The translations under genes and the position numbers were made by a program. From the NCBI RefSeq assembly GCF_018614655.1, contig NZ_JAGGOG010000003.1:186001-250000 (forward strand): 64,000 nucleotides of DNA, read 5' to 3'. The stretch's first letter is position 1, and each line of letters starts with the position of its first letter. A model generated the notes under the pieces. It saw nothing but the letters and a program-made list of their open reading frames with translations, was not told the origin of the DNA and made no database searches. Shown here piece after piece: positions 7,772 through 17,030 of the stretch. The DNA comes from Pseudomonas fluorescens. GTDB lineage: Bacteria; Pseudomonadota; Gammaproteobacteria; Pseudomonadales; Pseudomonadaceae.

Positions 7772-9070
7772 ATGACCCATCGTATTATTATCGTCGGCGG
7801 CGGCGCCGGCGGCCTGGAGTTGGCTACCCGCCTGGGTAAGACTCTGGGCAAGCGCGGCACCGCCAGCATCACGCTGGTGGACGCCAATCTGACCCATATC
7901 TGGAAACCACTGCTTCACGAAGTCGCCGCCGGTTCGCTGAACTCTTCGGAAGACGAACTCAATTATGTTGCCCAGGCAAAATGGAACCACTTCGAGTTCC
8001 AGCTGGGGCGCATGAGCGGACTCGACCGTGAACAGAAGAAGATCCAGCTGGCCGCGACCCTCGACGAACAGGGCCTGGAACTGGTCCCTGCCCGCGAATT
8101 GGCCTATGACACTCTGGTTATCGCTGTCGGCAGCACCACCAACGACTTCGGTACCCAAGGTGCGGCAGAACACTGCCTGTTCCTCGACACCCGCAAACAG
8201 GCCGAGCGCTTCCACCAGCAGTTACTCAACCACTACCTGCGTGCCCACGCAGGGCAGACCGATGTGGTGGAGCAGATCAGCGTTGCCATCGTCGGCGCCG
8301 GGGCAACCGGCGTTGAGCTGGCAGCCGAGCTGCACAACGCTGCCCACGAACTGGCGGCGTATGGCCTGGACCGGATCAAGCCGGAAAACATGCACATCAC
8401 CCTGATCGAAGCCGGCCCACGGGTATTGCCTGCCTTGCCGGAGCGCATTGGCGCCCCGGTGCATAAAACCCTGGAGAAACTTGGCGTCACGGTGCTGACC
8501 AACGCAAGCGTCAGTGAAGTGACCGCTGACAACCTGATCACCAGCAGCGGCCAGGTGATTGCTGCCAGCCTCAAGGTCTGGGCCGCCGGCATTCGTGCAC
8601 CAGGCTTCCTCAAGGATATCGATGGGCTGGAAACCAACCGCATCAATCAACTGCAGGTGCTGCCAACCCTGCAAACCACCCGCGATGAAAATATTTTCGC
8701 CTTTGGTGACTGCGCGGCCTGTCCACAGGCAGGTACCGATCGCAACGTACCGCCACGGGCGCAAGCTGCTCACCAACAGGCTTCGTTACTGGCCAAATCG
8801 CTGAAGCTGCGGATTGAAGGCAAGACTCTGCCGACCTACAAGTACACCGACTATGGTTCGCTGATTTCACTGTCGCGTTTTTCGGCTGTGGGTAACTTGA
8901 TGGGCAACCTGACAGGCAGCGTGATGCTGGAGGGTTGGCTGGCGCGGATGTTCTATGTGTCGCTGTATCGCATGCACCAGATGGCGCTGTATGGCTTCTT
9001 CCGCACAATGATGTTGATGCTGGGGAGCAAGATCGGGCGCGGGACTGAGCCGAGGCTCAAATTGCACTGA
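7772..9070 (+). CDS. ndh: type II NADH dehydrogenase Ndh
   Basis: 432-residue membrane-associated flavoprotein that passes electrons from NADH to quinone without pumping protons. Two Rossmann motifs are visible: the FAD site IIIVGGGAGGLELATRLG near the N-terminus and the NADH site VAIVGAGATGVELAAEL near residue 170, plus FAFGDCAACP, the second FAD-binding motif. The C-terminal region is amphipathic with an LMGNLTGSVMLEGWLARMFYVSLYRMHQ-type membrane-binding part. The start is set by the N-terminal MTHRIIIVGGG; the ribosome site is weak. The gene stands next to a REP palindrome at its 3' end. Confidence 0.96.
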   Translation: MTHRIIIVGGGAGGLELATRLGKTLGKRGTASITLVDANLTHIWKPLLHEVAAGSLNSSEDELNYVAQAKWNHFEFQLGRMSGLDREQKKIQLAATLDEQGLELVPARELAYDTLVIAVGSTTNDFGTQGAAEHCLFLDTRKQAERFHQQLLNHYLRAHAGQTDVVEQISVAIVGAGATGVELAAELHNAAHELAAYGLDRIKPENMHITLIEAGPRVLPALPERIGAPVHKTLEKLGVTVLTNASVSEVTADNLITSSGQVIAASLKVWAAGIRAPGFLKDIDGLETNRINQLQVLPTLQTTRDENIFAFGDCAACPQAGTDRNVPPRAQAAHQQASLLAKSLKLRIEGKTLPTYKYTDYGSLISLSRFSAVGNLMGNLTGSVMLEGWLARMFYVSLYRMHQMALYGFFRTMMLMLGSKIGRGTEPRLKLH

Positions 9071-9097
9071 CAACGGGTCCGGATGGGACTTGATTCA

Positions 9098-9125
9098 TGT
9101 GGGAGCTGGCTTGCCGGCTCCCACA
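9098..9125. repeat. REP palindrome
   Basis: Imperfect palindrome TGTGGGAGC...GCTCCCACA with the TGGCTTGC centre, a member of the Pseudomonas REP family, between ndh and the tRNA operon. Confidence 0.8.
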
Positions 9126-9158
9126 GTTGTTTGTGGAAGGCTCAAGATTCTTTCAGGC

Positions 9159-9195
9159 AAAAAAAATCCCCGTATCTTTCAATACGAGGATTTTT
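9159..9195 (-). terminator. intrinsic terminator of the tRNA operon
   Basis: On the minus strand a hairpin with arms AATCC-CGTAT and ATACG-GGATT (one unpaired base on each side) is followed by a run of T, just 5 bases after the last tRNA-Pro. Confidence 0.85.
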
Positions 9196-9199
9196 AATA

Positions 9200-9276
9200 T
9201 GGTCGGGGTAAGGGGATTCGAACTCCTGACATCCTGCTCCCAAAGCAGGCGCGCTACCGGACTGCGCTATACCCCG
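9200..9276 (-). tRNA. tRNA-Pro (TGG), copy 2
   Basis: 77 nt including encoded CCA; seven-base acceptor stem starting CGGGGTA, anticodon loop with TGG. Identical to the copy at 9452-9528. It lies downstream of an internal terminator (9279-9307), so its transcription depends on readthrough. Confidence 0.96.
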
Positions 9277-9278
9277 GT

Positions 9279-9307
9279 AAAAAAAAGGCGACCTTTCAGT
9301 CGCCTTC
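9279..9307 (-). terminator. internal intrinsic terminator between tRNA-Lys and second tRNA-Pro
   Basis: On the minus strand the stem AAGGCGAC / GTCGCCTT with a short loop is followed by a run of eight T. It would end transcripts coming from tRNA-Asn-Pro-Lys before the last tRNA-Pro. Confidence 0.8.
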
Positions 9308-9370
9308 TACGATCAGTGCTTTTGGCCTCTGATCTTAAGATTCGATTCCAGCGCTGGCTGGTTTCAAAAA

Positions 9371-9446
9371 TGGTGGGTCGTGTGGGATTCGAACCTACGA
9401 CCAATTGGTTAAAAGCCAACTGCTCTACCAACTGAGCTAACGACCC
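9371..9446 (-). tRNA. tRNA-Lys (TTT)
   Basis: 76 nt with encoded CCA; acceptor stem GGGTCGT/ACGACCC, anticodon loop CTTTTAA with TTT anticodon. Third gene of the tRNA operon. Confidence 0.96.
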
Positions 9447-9451
9447 AAATA

Positions 9452-9528
9452 TGGTCGGGGTAAGGGGATTCGAACTCCTGACATCCTGCTCCCAAAGCAG
9501 GCGCGCTACCGGACTGCGCTATACCCCG
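9452..9528 (-). tRNA. tRNA-Pro (TGG), copy 1
   Basis: 77 nt with encoded CCA and TGG anticodon; base-for-base the same as 9200-9276. It lies 5 bases before tRNA-Lys in the direction of transcription. Confidence 0.96.
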
Positions 9529-9537
9529 GTTTGAAAT

Positions 9538-9613
9538 TGGCTCCGTGACCAGGACTCGAACCTGGGACCCAATGATTAACAGTCATTTGCTCTACCGACT
9601 GAGCTATCACGGA
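9538..9613 (-). tRNA. tRNA-Asn (GTT)
   Basis: 76 nt with encoded CCA; acceptor stem TCCGTGA, anticodon loop CTGTTAA with GTT. First gene of the operon. Confidence 0.96.
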
Positions 9614-9701
9614 ACTACATATTTCAAATGTACAACTTTACTGCTTGTTACCCTCTCTTCAACCCGTCCGTATCGCTACGTTCGCGTCTCTGAGGCGCGC
9701 T

Positions 9702-9729
9702 ATTCTACAATCTTAAAAACCCCTGTCAA
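9702..9729 (-). promoter_or_regulatory. sigma-70 promoter of the tRNA operon with GC-rich discriminator
   Basis: On the minus strand TTGACA (9724-9729), 16 bases, TAGAAT (9702-9707), then a GC-rich AGCGCGCC stretch as found at stringently controlled stable-RNA promoters. This promoter and the clpB terminator account for most of the gene-free 300 bases at 9614-9913; I see nothing else there. Confidence 0.8.
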
Positions 9730-9861
9730 CCCTTTAAATTGCTTTTAAGACAATGATTTGCGCTTCTTTCTGATTTCTTCTTGGGGAGAAGAAACCCGTG
9801 GGCTGACGTTGCTGCGGGGCGCACTTTACAAGCCTTTGCCTTACAGTTCAACGCCCTATCG

Positions 9862-9887
9862 AAAAAAAAGCCCCGCAATGCGGGGCC
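9862..9887 (-). terminator. intrinsic terminator of clpB
   Basis: On the minus strand the stem GCCCCGC / GCGGGGC with a four-base ATTG-type loop is followed by eight T, 27 bases after the clpB stop. Confidence 0.88.
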
Positions 9888-9913
9888 TCCTCTTATAACG
9901 GTACAGAGTGGAC

Positions 9914-12478
9914 TCAATGGAAGACGATTTCGTCGTTCTCCACGGTCGCCGTGACACTGGTGCCTGGCATAAAGCTGCCGGACAAAATCAACTGCGCCAA
10001 CGGGTTTTCGATCCAGCGCTGGATTGCACGCTTCAACGGCCGTGCGCCATATACCGGGTCGTAACCCACGGCAATCAGCTTGTCCAAGGCTTCACTGCTC
10101 AGTTCCAGCGACAGCTCGCGCTCGGCCAGACGGCTGCGCAGACGGCCCAACTGGATCTCGGTGATGCCCGCGATCTGATCCCGCGCCAGCGGCTCGAAGA
10201 TCACCACTTCATCCACCCGGTTGATGAACTCCGGCCGGAAGTGGCTGGTCAACGCATCCATCACCGCTGCACGCTGGGCCTCACGATCCCCTACCAGTTC
10301 CTGGATCTGCGAGGAGCCCAGGTTGGAGGTCATCACGATCACCGTGTTGCGAAAATCCACGGTACGCCCGTGGCTGTCCGTCAAACGACCATCTTCCAAC
10401 ACTTGCAGCAACACGTTGAACACATCCGGGTGGGCCTTCTCGACCTCATCCAAAAGGATCACTGAGTAAGGCTTGCGCCGCACAGCCTCGGTCAGGTAAC
10501 CACCCTCTTCGTAGCCCACGTAGCCTGGTGGTGCCCCGATCAAGCGAGCCACGGAGTGTTTCTCCATGAACTCGGACATATCAATTCGCACCATGGCTTC
10601 TTCAGTATCAAAGAGGAACTCGGCCAACGCCTTGCACAACTCGGTTTTACCGACGCCAGTCGGGCCGAGGAACATGAACGAGCCGCTCGGACGGTTCGGA
10701 TCGGACAAACCGGCCCGGGAACGCCGTACCGCGTTGGACACGGCAACCACCGCCTCTTCCTGACCGATGACACGCTGGTGCAACAGGCTTTCCATTTTCA
10801 GCAGCTTGTCACGCTCGCCTTCGAGCATTTTCGACACAGGAATACCGGTCCACTTCGACACGACTTCGGCAATTTCTTCCTCAGTCACTTTACTGCGCAG
10901 CAACTGGTTCTCGCTTTTGCCATGTTGATCGACCATTTGCAGGCTACGCTCCAGGTCCGGGATCACCCCGTACTGCAACTCGGCCATGCGGTTCAGGTCA
11001 CCCTTACGGCGAGCCGTTTCCAGTTCCTGACGGGACTGCTCGATCTTTTGCTGGATCTGCGCCGAGCCCTGCACTTCAGCTTTTTCCGAGGTCCAGATCT
11101 CTTCGAGGTCCGAATACTCACGCTCCAGGCGAACAATTTCTTCCTGAAGTTTTTCCAGGCGCTTGATTGCCGCCTCGTCCTTTTCTTTCTTCAGAGCCTG
11201 GGACTCGACTTTCAGTTGAATCAGGCGTCGCTCCAGACGATCCAGAACTTCCGGCTTGGAGTCGATCTCCATACGAATGCGGCTGGCCGCTTCGTCGATC
11301 AAGTCGATAGCCTTGTCCGGCAGTTGACGGTCGGTGATGTAGCGATGGCTCAATTTGGCCGCCGCAATGATCGCGCCATCTGTGATCGCCACCTTATGGT
11401 GGACCTCATAGCGCTCTTTCAGGCCACGCAGGATCGCAATGGTGTCTTCTTCGCCCGGCTCTTCCACCAGCACTTTCTGGAAACGACGCTCAAGAGCCGC
11501 ATCTTTCTCGATGTACTGACGATATTCGTTGAGCGTGGTGGCGCCAACGCAGTGCAACTCACCCCGTGCCAAGGCCGGCTTGAGCATGTTGCCCGCATCC
11601 ATGGAGCCTTCGCCTTTACCGGCGCCGACCATGGTGTGCAGCTCGTCGATAAACAGGATGATCTGCCCTTCCTGCTTCGACAGCTCATTAAGCAGGGATT
11701 TGAGGCGCTCTTCGAACTCACCACGGAACTTGGCGCCGGCAATCAGCGACCCCATGTCCAGGGACAACAGACGCTTGCCCTTGAGACCATCCGGCACTTC
11801 ACCATTGATGATGCGCTGGGCCAGACCTTCAGCAATCGCAGTTTTACCCACGCCAGGCTCACCGATCAGCACCGGGTTGTTCTTGGTGCGACGTTGCAGC
11901 ACCTGGATGGTGCGGCGAATTTCGTCATCACGGCCGATCACCGGGTCCAGCTTGCCTTCTTCGGCACGCTTGGTCAGGTCGACGGTGTATTTATCCAGGG
12001 CCTGGCGGGACTCCTCATGGTTGGGGTCGTTCACCGCTTCGCCGCCACGCAGGTTATTGATGGCATTTTCCAGGGCTTTCTTGCTCACGCCCTGGCCGAG
12101 CAATAATTTGCCAAGCTTGCTGTTGTCGTCCATCGCGGCGAGCAACACCAGTTCGCTGGAGATGAACTGGTCGCCCTTCTGCTGGGCAAGGCGGTCTGCC
12201 TGATTAAGCAGGCGCGCCAAGTCCTGGGACATGTTCACGTCACCCGTAGGGTTCTGGATTTTCGGCAGCTGGTCGAGCTCTTTGCTCAGTTCCTTGCGCA
12301 GGCTGTTGATATCAAAGCCCACCTGCATCAGCAAAGGCTTGATGGACCCGCCTTGCTGCTCCAGCAACGCCTGCATCAAGTGCGCAGGCTCGATGGCCGG
12401 ATGGTCGAGACCAACCGCCAGAGATTGAGCATCCGATAATGCCAACTGTAATTTGCTGGTTAAACGATCAATACGCAT
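9914..12478 (-). CDS. clpB: ATP-dependent disaggregase ClpB
   Basis: 854-residue Hsp100 chaperone that, with DnaK, pulls polypeptides out of aggregates. Order of parts: N domain (1-145), first AAA+ module with P-loop GEPGVGKTA near residue 206 and [10 protein letters not shown], the coiled-coil M domain (about 405-525, rich in E/K/R/L), second AAA+ module with P-loop GPTGVGKTE near residue 605 and the Walker [10 protein letters not shown], and the C-terminal D2 small domain. The length is that of full-size ClpB. The start [18 protein letters not shown] is the family start. A sigma-32-type promoter is at 12577-12602. Confidence 0.98.
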   Translation of the reverse strand: MRIDRLTSKLQLALSDAQSLAVGLDHPAIEPAHLMQALLEQQGGSIKPLLMQVGFDINSLRKELSKELDQLPKIQNPTGDVNMSQDLARLLNQADRLAQQKGDQFISSELVLLAAMDDNSKLGKLLLGQGVSKKALENAINNLRGGEAVNDPNHEESRQALDKYTVDLTKRAEEGKLDPVIGRDDEIRRTIQVLQRRTKNNPVLIGEPGVGKTAIAEGLAQRIINGEVPDGLKGKRLLSLDMGSLIAGAKFRGEFEERLKSLLNELSKQEGQIILFIDELHTMVGAGKGEGSMDAGNMLKPALARGELHCVGATTLNEYRQYIEKDAALERRFQKVLVEEPGEEDTIAILRGLKERYEVHHKVAITDGAIIAAAKLSHRYITDRQLPDKAIDLIDEAASRIRMEIDSKPEVLDRLERRLIQLKVESQALKKEKDEAAIKRLEKLQEEIVRLEREYSDLEEIWTSEKAEVQGSAQIQQKIEQSRQELETARRKGDLNRMAELQYGVIPDLERSLQMVDQHGKSENQLLRSKVTEEEIAEVVSKWTGIPVSKMLEGERDKLLKMESLLHQRVIGQEEAVVAVSNAVRRSRAGLSDPNRPSGSFMFLGPTGVGKTELCKALAEFLFDTEEAMVRIDMSEFMEKHSVARLIGAPPGYVGYEEGGYLTEAVRRKPYSVILLDEVEKAHPDVFNVLLQVLEDGRLTDSHGRTVDFRNTVIVMTSNLGSSQIQELVGDREAQRAAVMDALTSHFRPEFINRVDEVVIFEPLARDQIAGITEIQLGRLRSRLAERELSLELSSEALDKLIAVGYDPVYGARPLKRAIQRWIENPLAQLILSGSFMPGTSVTATVENDEIVFH

Positions 12479-12514
12479 TAGTCACCTTCCTTTTGAGCAG
12501 GCCGGAGCTATGTA

Positions 12515-12535
12515 TGAGCGAGCTTGCTCGCGAGT
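12515..12535. repeat. short REP-like hairpin
   Basis: GAGCGAGC-TT-GCTCGC core, half of the REP palindrome, in the clpB leader. It may also form a hairpin in the clpB mRNA 5' region. Confidence 0.5.
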
Positions 12536-12576
12536 AACACATCTTGAATGAAGAAGCCTGCCAGATACCCGTATAG

Positions 12577-12602
12577 ATGTGGTCGATTCTGGAAGATTCA
12601 AG
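12577..12602 (-). promoter_or_regulatory. sigma-32 (heat-shock) promoter for clpB
   Basis: On the minus strand CTTGAA (12597-12602), 14-base spacer, CCACAT (12577-12582). This fits the RpoH consensus CTTGAA-N13-15-CCCCAT with one mismatch. It lies between pgeF and clpB, about 100 bases before the clpB start, so clpB can be induced separately from rluD-pgeF. Confidence 0.75.
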
Positions 12603-12632
12603 CGGTCAACGATTGATGCAGGTCAGGAGAGT

Positions 12633-13358
12633 CTAGCGTTCGAGCCAGATAAGGGAAGCAAACCGACCCGTGCGCGGGTTGCGGCGGTAAGAATAGAAGC
12701 GGGGATCGGTCACGGTGCAAAAACCGCCACCGTATACGGCGGTGACACCGCGAGCAGCCAGACGCAGGCGTGCCAACTGATAGATATCGGCCATGAACTT
12801 GCCCGGATTTTGACTGGGAACAAACGCTTCAGCCGCTACCGAATGTTGCTGCATAAAGGCTTCACGCACTTCAGGGCCGACTTCAAAGGCTTGCGGACCG
12901 ATGGCCGGCCCCAGCCAGACAAGTACGTCGGCCGGCGCAACATCCAGACTTTCGAAGGCCGCTTCCAGCACTCCTGCTGCCAAACCACGCCAACCGGCAT
13001 GGGCTGCGGCAACGCGAGTACCGTCCCGATTGCAAAACAAGGCAGGCAAACAGTCAGCCGTCATCGCCGTGCAGGCAATGCCGGGGGTACTGGTCCAACT
13101 GCCATCGGCCTCGGCAATCCGGCCTGGATCAGCCTCGACCACAACCACACCATGAACTTGGCGCAGCCAGGCCGGCTGAATATTGAAGGCATCAGTGAGC
13201 CGTCGGCGATTTTCACTGACCGCTTCACCGCTGTCTTCGACATGATCGCCCAGGTTGAGGCTGTCGAACGGCGCCAAACTGACGCCGCCCGCACGCGTGG
13301 TGACGCAGGCTTTCACCCCGGCCGGCACGGGCCAGTCAGGAATCAGCCAGTCACTCAT
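12633..13358 (-). CDS. pgeF: peptidoglycan editing factor PgeF / YfiH-family laccase-domain protein
   Basis: 241 residues of the DUF152/YfiH family. The metal and active-site residues are visible in QVHGVVVV (first His), TADCLPALF (Cys) and AAAHAGWRGLAAG (His). Family members act as purine nucleoside phosphorylase/adenosine deaminase, and in E. coli YfiH corrects peptidoglycan precursors carrying the wrong first amino acid. The ATG overlaps the rluD stop by four bases, so the pair is translationally coupled; clpB follows with its own heat-shock promoter. Confidence 0.92.
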   Translation of the reverse strand: MSDWLIPDWPVPAGVKACVTTRAGGVSLAPFDSLNLGDHVEDSGEAVSENRRRLTDAFNIQPAWLRQVHGVVVVEADPGRIAEADGSWTSTPGIACTAMTADCLPALFCNRDGTRVAAAHAGWRGLAAGVLEAAFESLDVAPADVLVWLGPAIGPQAFEVGPEVREAFMQQHSVAAEAFVPSQNPGKFMADIYQLARLRLAARGVTAVYGGGFCTVTDPRFYSYRRNPRTGRFASLIWLER

Positions 13359-14317
13359 CCGATAAATGCCTCGCGATCCTGCTTGAGCAGCGACAACAAC
13401 CAGACAAAATCGTCTGGAAGTGGCGATTCCCAGCTCATCCGCTTACCGCTCGTCGGATGATCCAGCTCCAGGAAGCGTGCATGCAGTGCCTGGCGCGGGA
13501 AGGTTTTCAGTGATTCAACCATCGTTACACTGGCCGCCGGCGGAATACGGAAGCGGCCGCCGTAGGCCGGATCTCCGACCAACGGGAAGTTGATGTGTGC
13601 CATGTGTACCCGAATCTGGTGAGTACGACCGGTTTCCAGCTTGACCCGCACGTGGGTGTGGGACCGGAAACGCTCCAGCACACGGTAGTGGCTGACGGCC
13701 TGCTTGCCGCCCTCCATAACCGCCATGCGCTGGCGCTGTTGGCCGTGGCGACCGATGGGGGCATTGATCTTGCCACCCGCCACTACCACGCCGATCACGA
13801 TGCACTCATAGATACGGCTGACGCTGCGGCTCTGCAACTGTGTGACCAGTTGCGTCTGCGCCTGAATGGTCTTGGCCACCACCATCAAGCCGGTGGTGTC
13901 CTTGTCCAGACGGTGCACGATGCCGCAGCGCGGGACATTGATGATGTCCGGCACATGGTGCAGCAAGGCATTGAGCAAGGTGCCGTCAGCGTGCCCTGCG
14001 GCCGGGTGAACCACCAGTCCTGCGGGTTTGTTGATCACCAGGATGTCGTCGTCTTCATAGACGATGTCCAGTTCAATGTCCTGGGCGATCCATTCTCCTT
14101 GGGCTTCCTGCTCGGCAGTCAGCTCAAGAATCGCACCGCCATGGACTATGTCTCGCGGGCGGATAACCGCTCCATCCACAGTCAGGCGGCCGTCTTTGAT
14201 CCAGGCGGAAAGGCGCGAGCGCGAGTGCTCAGCGAATAATTGTGCGGCGACTTGATCGAGGCGTTGGCCGCCCAATTCGGACGGCACCTCTGCGCGAAGT
14301 TCAATTTTATCGGACAT
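13355..14317 (-). CDS. rluD: 23S rRNA pseudouridine synthase RluD
   Basis: 320 residues: an N-terminal S4 RNA-binding domain (about 15-75; RLDQVAAQLFAEHSRSRLSAWIKDGRLTVDG) and the RluA-type catalytic domain with HRLDKDTTGLMVVAKT, whose aspartate is the nucleophile. RluD makes the pseudouridines of helix 69 (positions 1911, 1915, 1917) in the large ribosomal subunit. The length and start are standard. Divergent from bamD, a gene pair conserved in gammaproteobacteria. Confidence 0.95.
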   Translation of the reverse strand: MSDKIELRAEVPSELGGQRLDQVAAQLFAEHSRSRLSAWIKDGRLTVDGAVIRPRDIVHGGAILELTAEQEAQGEWIAQDIELDIVYEDDDILVINKPAGLVVHPAAGHADGTLLNALLHHVPDIINVPRCGIVHRLDKDTTGLMVVAKTIQAQTQLVTQLQSRSVSRIYECIVIGVVVAGGKINAPIGRHGQQRQRMAVMEGGKQAVSHYRVLERFRSHTHVRVKLETGRTHQIRVHMAHINFPLVGDPAYGGRFRIPPAASVTMVESLKTFPRQALHARFLELDHPTSGKRMSWESPLPDDFVWLLSLLKQDREAFIG

Positions 14318-14466
14318 GCTCAGACTAGGCGTGGCACAGCCTTTGGTTTCGGCTGCGCGCTTGTGGTTAAATACGGCGTCTTTTGCCCCGAGGCTTTCAA
14401 CGGGGCGCTCATCATAACAGGACGGCCCCGCCCAAGACAGCGGCCGTCATAGGGACGCAAGCCGCC

Positions 14467-15492
14467 ATGCAAGTGAAACACCTGCTGCTGATCGCCATCC
14501 TCGCCATGACTGCTGCTTGCTCGTCAACAAAGGAAGTCGTCGACGAAAACCTGAGCGAAGTCGAGCTGTACCAACAAGCTCAGACCGACTTGGACAACCA
14601 CAGCTACACCAGCGCCACAGCGAAGCTGAAGGCACTGGAGTCGCGGTATCCGTTCGGCCGTTATGCCGACCAGGCCCAGCTCGAACTGATCTACGCCAAC
14701 TACAAGAACGCCGAGCCGGAAGCTGCCAAATCCGCCGCCGAGCGCTTTATCCGTCTGCACCCGCAGCACCCGAACGTGGATTACGCCTATTACCTCAAGG
14801 GCCTGACCTCGTTTGACCAGGACGTGGGCCTGCTGGCGCGCTTCCTGCCGCTGGACATGACCAAGCGTGACCCGGGCGCTGCCCGCGACTCCTACAACGA
14901 GTTCGCCCAGCTGACCAGCCGCTACCCCAACAGCCGCTACGCCCCGGACGCCAAGCAGCGCATGATTTACCTGCGCAACCTGCTGGCCTCCTACGAAATC
15001 CACGTGGCTCACTACTACCTGACCCGTCAGGCCTATGTAGCAGCCGCCAACCGTGGTCGCTACGTGGTGGAGAACTTCCAGGAAACCCCATCGGTAGGTG
15101 ATGGTCTGGCCGTGATGACTGAGGCTTACCAGCGCCTGCACCTGGACGCCCTCGCCGCCACCAGCCTGGAGACCCTGAAGCTTAACTATCCGGACCACCC
15201 AAGCCTGAAAGACGGCCAGTTCGTGCCAACCGTCGCCGAGGCGGACAACCGGTCGTGGCTGAGCAAGTACACCCTGGGCCTGATCGAATCCCGTCCACCG
15301 CTGCCGCCGGGCGAAACCCGCGCCAACCAGGACGTGATCAAGCAGTATCAGGATGCCAAGGACGCCATTCCTTCGGACCTCAAGCCTCATGACGAGAACG
15401 GTGACGTGATCGAAGAGCAGGCTCCCGAAGCCTTGGGCAACAACGAAGATCGCTCGTGGTTCAGCTACATGACCTTCGGTGTTTTTGACTGA
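14467..15492 (+). CDS. bamD: outer-membrane assembly lipoprotein BamD (ComL)
   Basis: 341 residues from the ATG at 14467. Signal peptide [18 protein letters not shown] ends in the lipobox TAAC, so it is lipidated and faces the periplasm at the outer membrane. The body holds TPR-like repeats ([16 protein letters not shown]..., [24 protein letters not shown]) characteristic of BamD, the essential BamA partner in outer-membrane protein insertion. It is about 95 residues longer than E. coli BamD; the extra C-terminal tail is usual in Pseudomonas. A strong terminator follows at 15511. Confidence 0.96.
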   Translation: MQVKHLLLIAILAMTAACSSTKEVVDENLSEVELYQQAQTDLDNHSYTSATAKLKALESRYPFGRYADQAQLELIYANYKNAEPEAAKSAAERFIRLHPQHPNVDYAYYLKGLTSFDQDVGLLARFLPLDMTKRDPGAARDSYNEFAQLTSRYPNSRYAPDAKQRMIYLRNLLASYEIHVAHYYLTRQAYVAAANRGRYVVENFQETPSVGDGLAVMTEAYQRLHLDALAATSLETLKLNYPDHPSLKDGQFVPTVAEADNRSWLSKYTLGLIESRPPLPPGETRANQDVIKQYQDAKDAIPSDLKPHDENGDVIEEQAPEALGNNEDRSWFSYMTFGVFD

Positions 15493-15510
15493 TAGGTTGA
15501 TGCAGCACAA

Positions 15511-15545
15511 AAAAGGAGCCCTATCTATGGGGCTCCTTTTTTATT
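15511..15545 (+). terminator. intrinsic terminator of bamD
   Basis: Stem AAAAGGAGCCC / GGGCTCCTTTT with a seven-base loop and a T-run, 18 bases after the bamD stop. Confidence 0.92.
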
Positions 15546-15621
15546 GCACACCTTTATTCCGCTGTGCGCCTGTCACGTCCTTGGCTAAACTGCCCAATTC
15601 CTTGTCGAGAAGCTGCCCACC

Positions 15622-15858
15622 ATGGTCCGTTTACTGTTCTGGATTGCCCTGATTGCCGCCGCCGTATGGCTCTGGCGTAAATTCAAGCGTCCTGTGGCGA
15701 CGCAACAACGGCCCAGCGAACAAGGTGCAACTCCCATGGTTCGCTGTGCCCACTGTGGCGTGCATTTGCCACAGGAGCGCGCCCTGAACTCACGCCAGGA
15801 GTGGTACTGCACACAGGCGCACCTCGAGCAGGGGCCGACGCCTATCGAGCGTCAGTAG
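15622..15858 (+). CDS. PP0621-family small membrane-anchored zinc-ribbon-like protein
   Basis: 78 residues: one N-terminal membrane helix (LLFWIALIAAAVWLW), a basic linker, then CAHCGVHLP and WYCTQAHLEQG, a three-Cys/His arrangement that looks like a small zinc ribbon. Known in pseudomonads as the PP0621 family, function unknown. In P. aeruginosa the sensor-kinase gene pilS follows in this neighbourhood, and PA pilS is preceded by the same small gene; here the convergent thiO begins 6 bases later. Confidence 0.82.
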   Translation: MVRLLFWIALIAAAVWLWRKFKRPVATQQRPSEQGATPMVRCAHCGVHLPQERALNSRQEWYCTQAHLEQGPTPIERQ

Positions 15859-15864
15859 CCGCCG

Positions 15865-16968
15865 CTAGATCCGTCCTGCCGGTGCATAAGGCGCCGGATC
15901 AATGATCGGCTCATGCTCCAGCAACAAATCGGCAAACAACTGACAGGATGCCGGGGCTAGAACCAAGCCATTGCGGTAATGCCCACAGTTGAGCCACAAC
16001 CCTTCAAACCCGGGCACTTTACCGATATACGGTATACCTTCAGGCGACCCGGGTCGCAGCCCTGCCCAGTGCCCCACCACCTGCGCATCAGCCAGAGCCG
16101 GAATCAGCTCCACCGCCGAGGCTTTCAGGCTTTCCAGTGCCGACTCGGTAGGCGTCTTGTCAAAACCCTCATGCTCCAAGGTACTTCCAATCAGAATGTG
16201 CCCGTCTCGCCGGGGAATCGCATAGCGGCCTTTGGCCAAGACCATGCTCGACAAAAAGTCCGAAGCACATTTGTACAAGATCATCTGACCCTTGACCGGC
16301 TCCACGGGCAGCACCAAACCCAGGCTGCCTAGCAACTCGCCACTCCAGGCACCGGCGGCGAGCACCACATGATCACCACGAACCGGGCCAAGTGCGGTAT
16401 TTACGCCGATAACCTTTCCACCCTCCTGAACAAATCCTGCTACGGCACACTGCTCGTGGATCGTCACACCGGGCAATGCCAGCAAAGCTGCCTTGAGAGA
16501 CTTGACCAAGCGCGGATTGCGCACATTGGCCACATCAGCCATATAGATGGCCTGGGAAAAACCGGAGCCCAATACGGGAACCACGTCATAGGCCGCAGAA
16601 ACATCCACCTTGCTCAATGGGCGGCCTTCGCGGGCAGCCCAGGCGAGTGCTTCGGTTTCATCATCCAGGTCCAGCCAAAACAAACCGGTGATATGAACCT
16701 CGGGGTCGACCCCAGTAGCGGCGAATAACCGCTCGCCCAACTGCGGGTAGAAATCCTGGGACCAGTGGGCCAGCGCGGTAACCGCAGGGCTGTAGCGCCA
16801 TGGATAGAGCGGCGAAACAATGCCACCGCCGGCCCAGGAAGACTCTTGCCCCACCGCTGAACGGTCCAGCAGCACTACCGCCAGCCCTTGGGCTGCCAGA
16901 TTGAATGCCGTCAACAGACCGATCACCCCACCGCCGACAATCACTACTTGCTGTTGCTGATTAGCCAT
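15865..16968 (-). CDS. thiO: glycine oxidase ThiO (FAD-dependent)
   Basis: 367 residues of the D-amino-acid oxidase/DadA fold. FAD-binding VVIVGGGVIGLLTAFNLAAQG is at the start, and HYRNGLVLAPASCQL near the C-terminus is the ThiO signature. It oxidises glycine to the iminoacetate used for the thiazole ring of thiamine. I chose the ATG at 16968 because it puts the Rossmann motif at the usual distance. An in-frame ATG at 17031 overlaps the pilE stop (TGATG) and would add 21 residues not expected in the family, but hints at co-transcription with the pilin cluster. Confidence 0.88.
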   Translation of the reverse strand: MANQQQQVVIVGGGVIGLLTAFNLAAQGLAVVLLDRSAVGQESSWAGGGIVSPLYPWRYSPAVTALAHWSQDFYPQLGERLFAATGVDPEVHITGLFWLDLDDETEALAWAAREGRPLSKVDVSAAYDVVPVLGSGFSQAIYMADVANVRNPRLVKSLKAALLALPGVTIHEQCAVAGFVQEGGKVIGVNTALGPVRGDHVVLAAGAWSGELLGSLGLVLPVEPVKGQMILYKCASDFLSSMVLAKGRYAIPRRDGHILIGSTLEHEGFDKTPTESALESLKASAVELIPALADAQVVGHWAGLRPGSPEGIPYIGKVPGFEGLWLNCGHYRNGLVLAPASCQLFADLLLEHEPIIDPAPYAPAGRI

Positions 16969-17030
16969 CTTTCGATCCAGCCGATAAAAAGAAAAGAACG
17001 CACCTGGCGCCCAATCGCTCACGATCCTCA

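Noticed and set aside
9097..9435. Open frame running through the tRNA cluster
   Set aside because: It covers two tRNAs and two terminators; the tRNA folds explain the sequence.
10556..12106. A 516-codon open frame antisense to clpB
   Set aside because: Shadow of the clpB coding frame; composition is Phe/Gln/His-rich nonsense and no homology pattern is visible.
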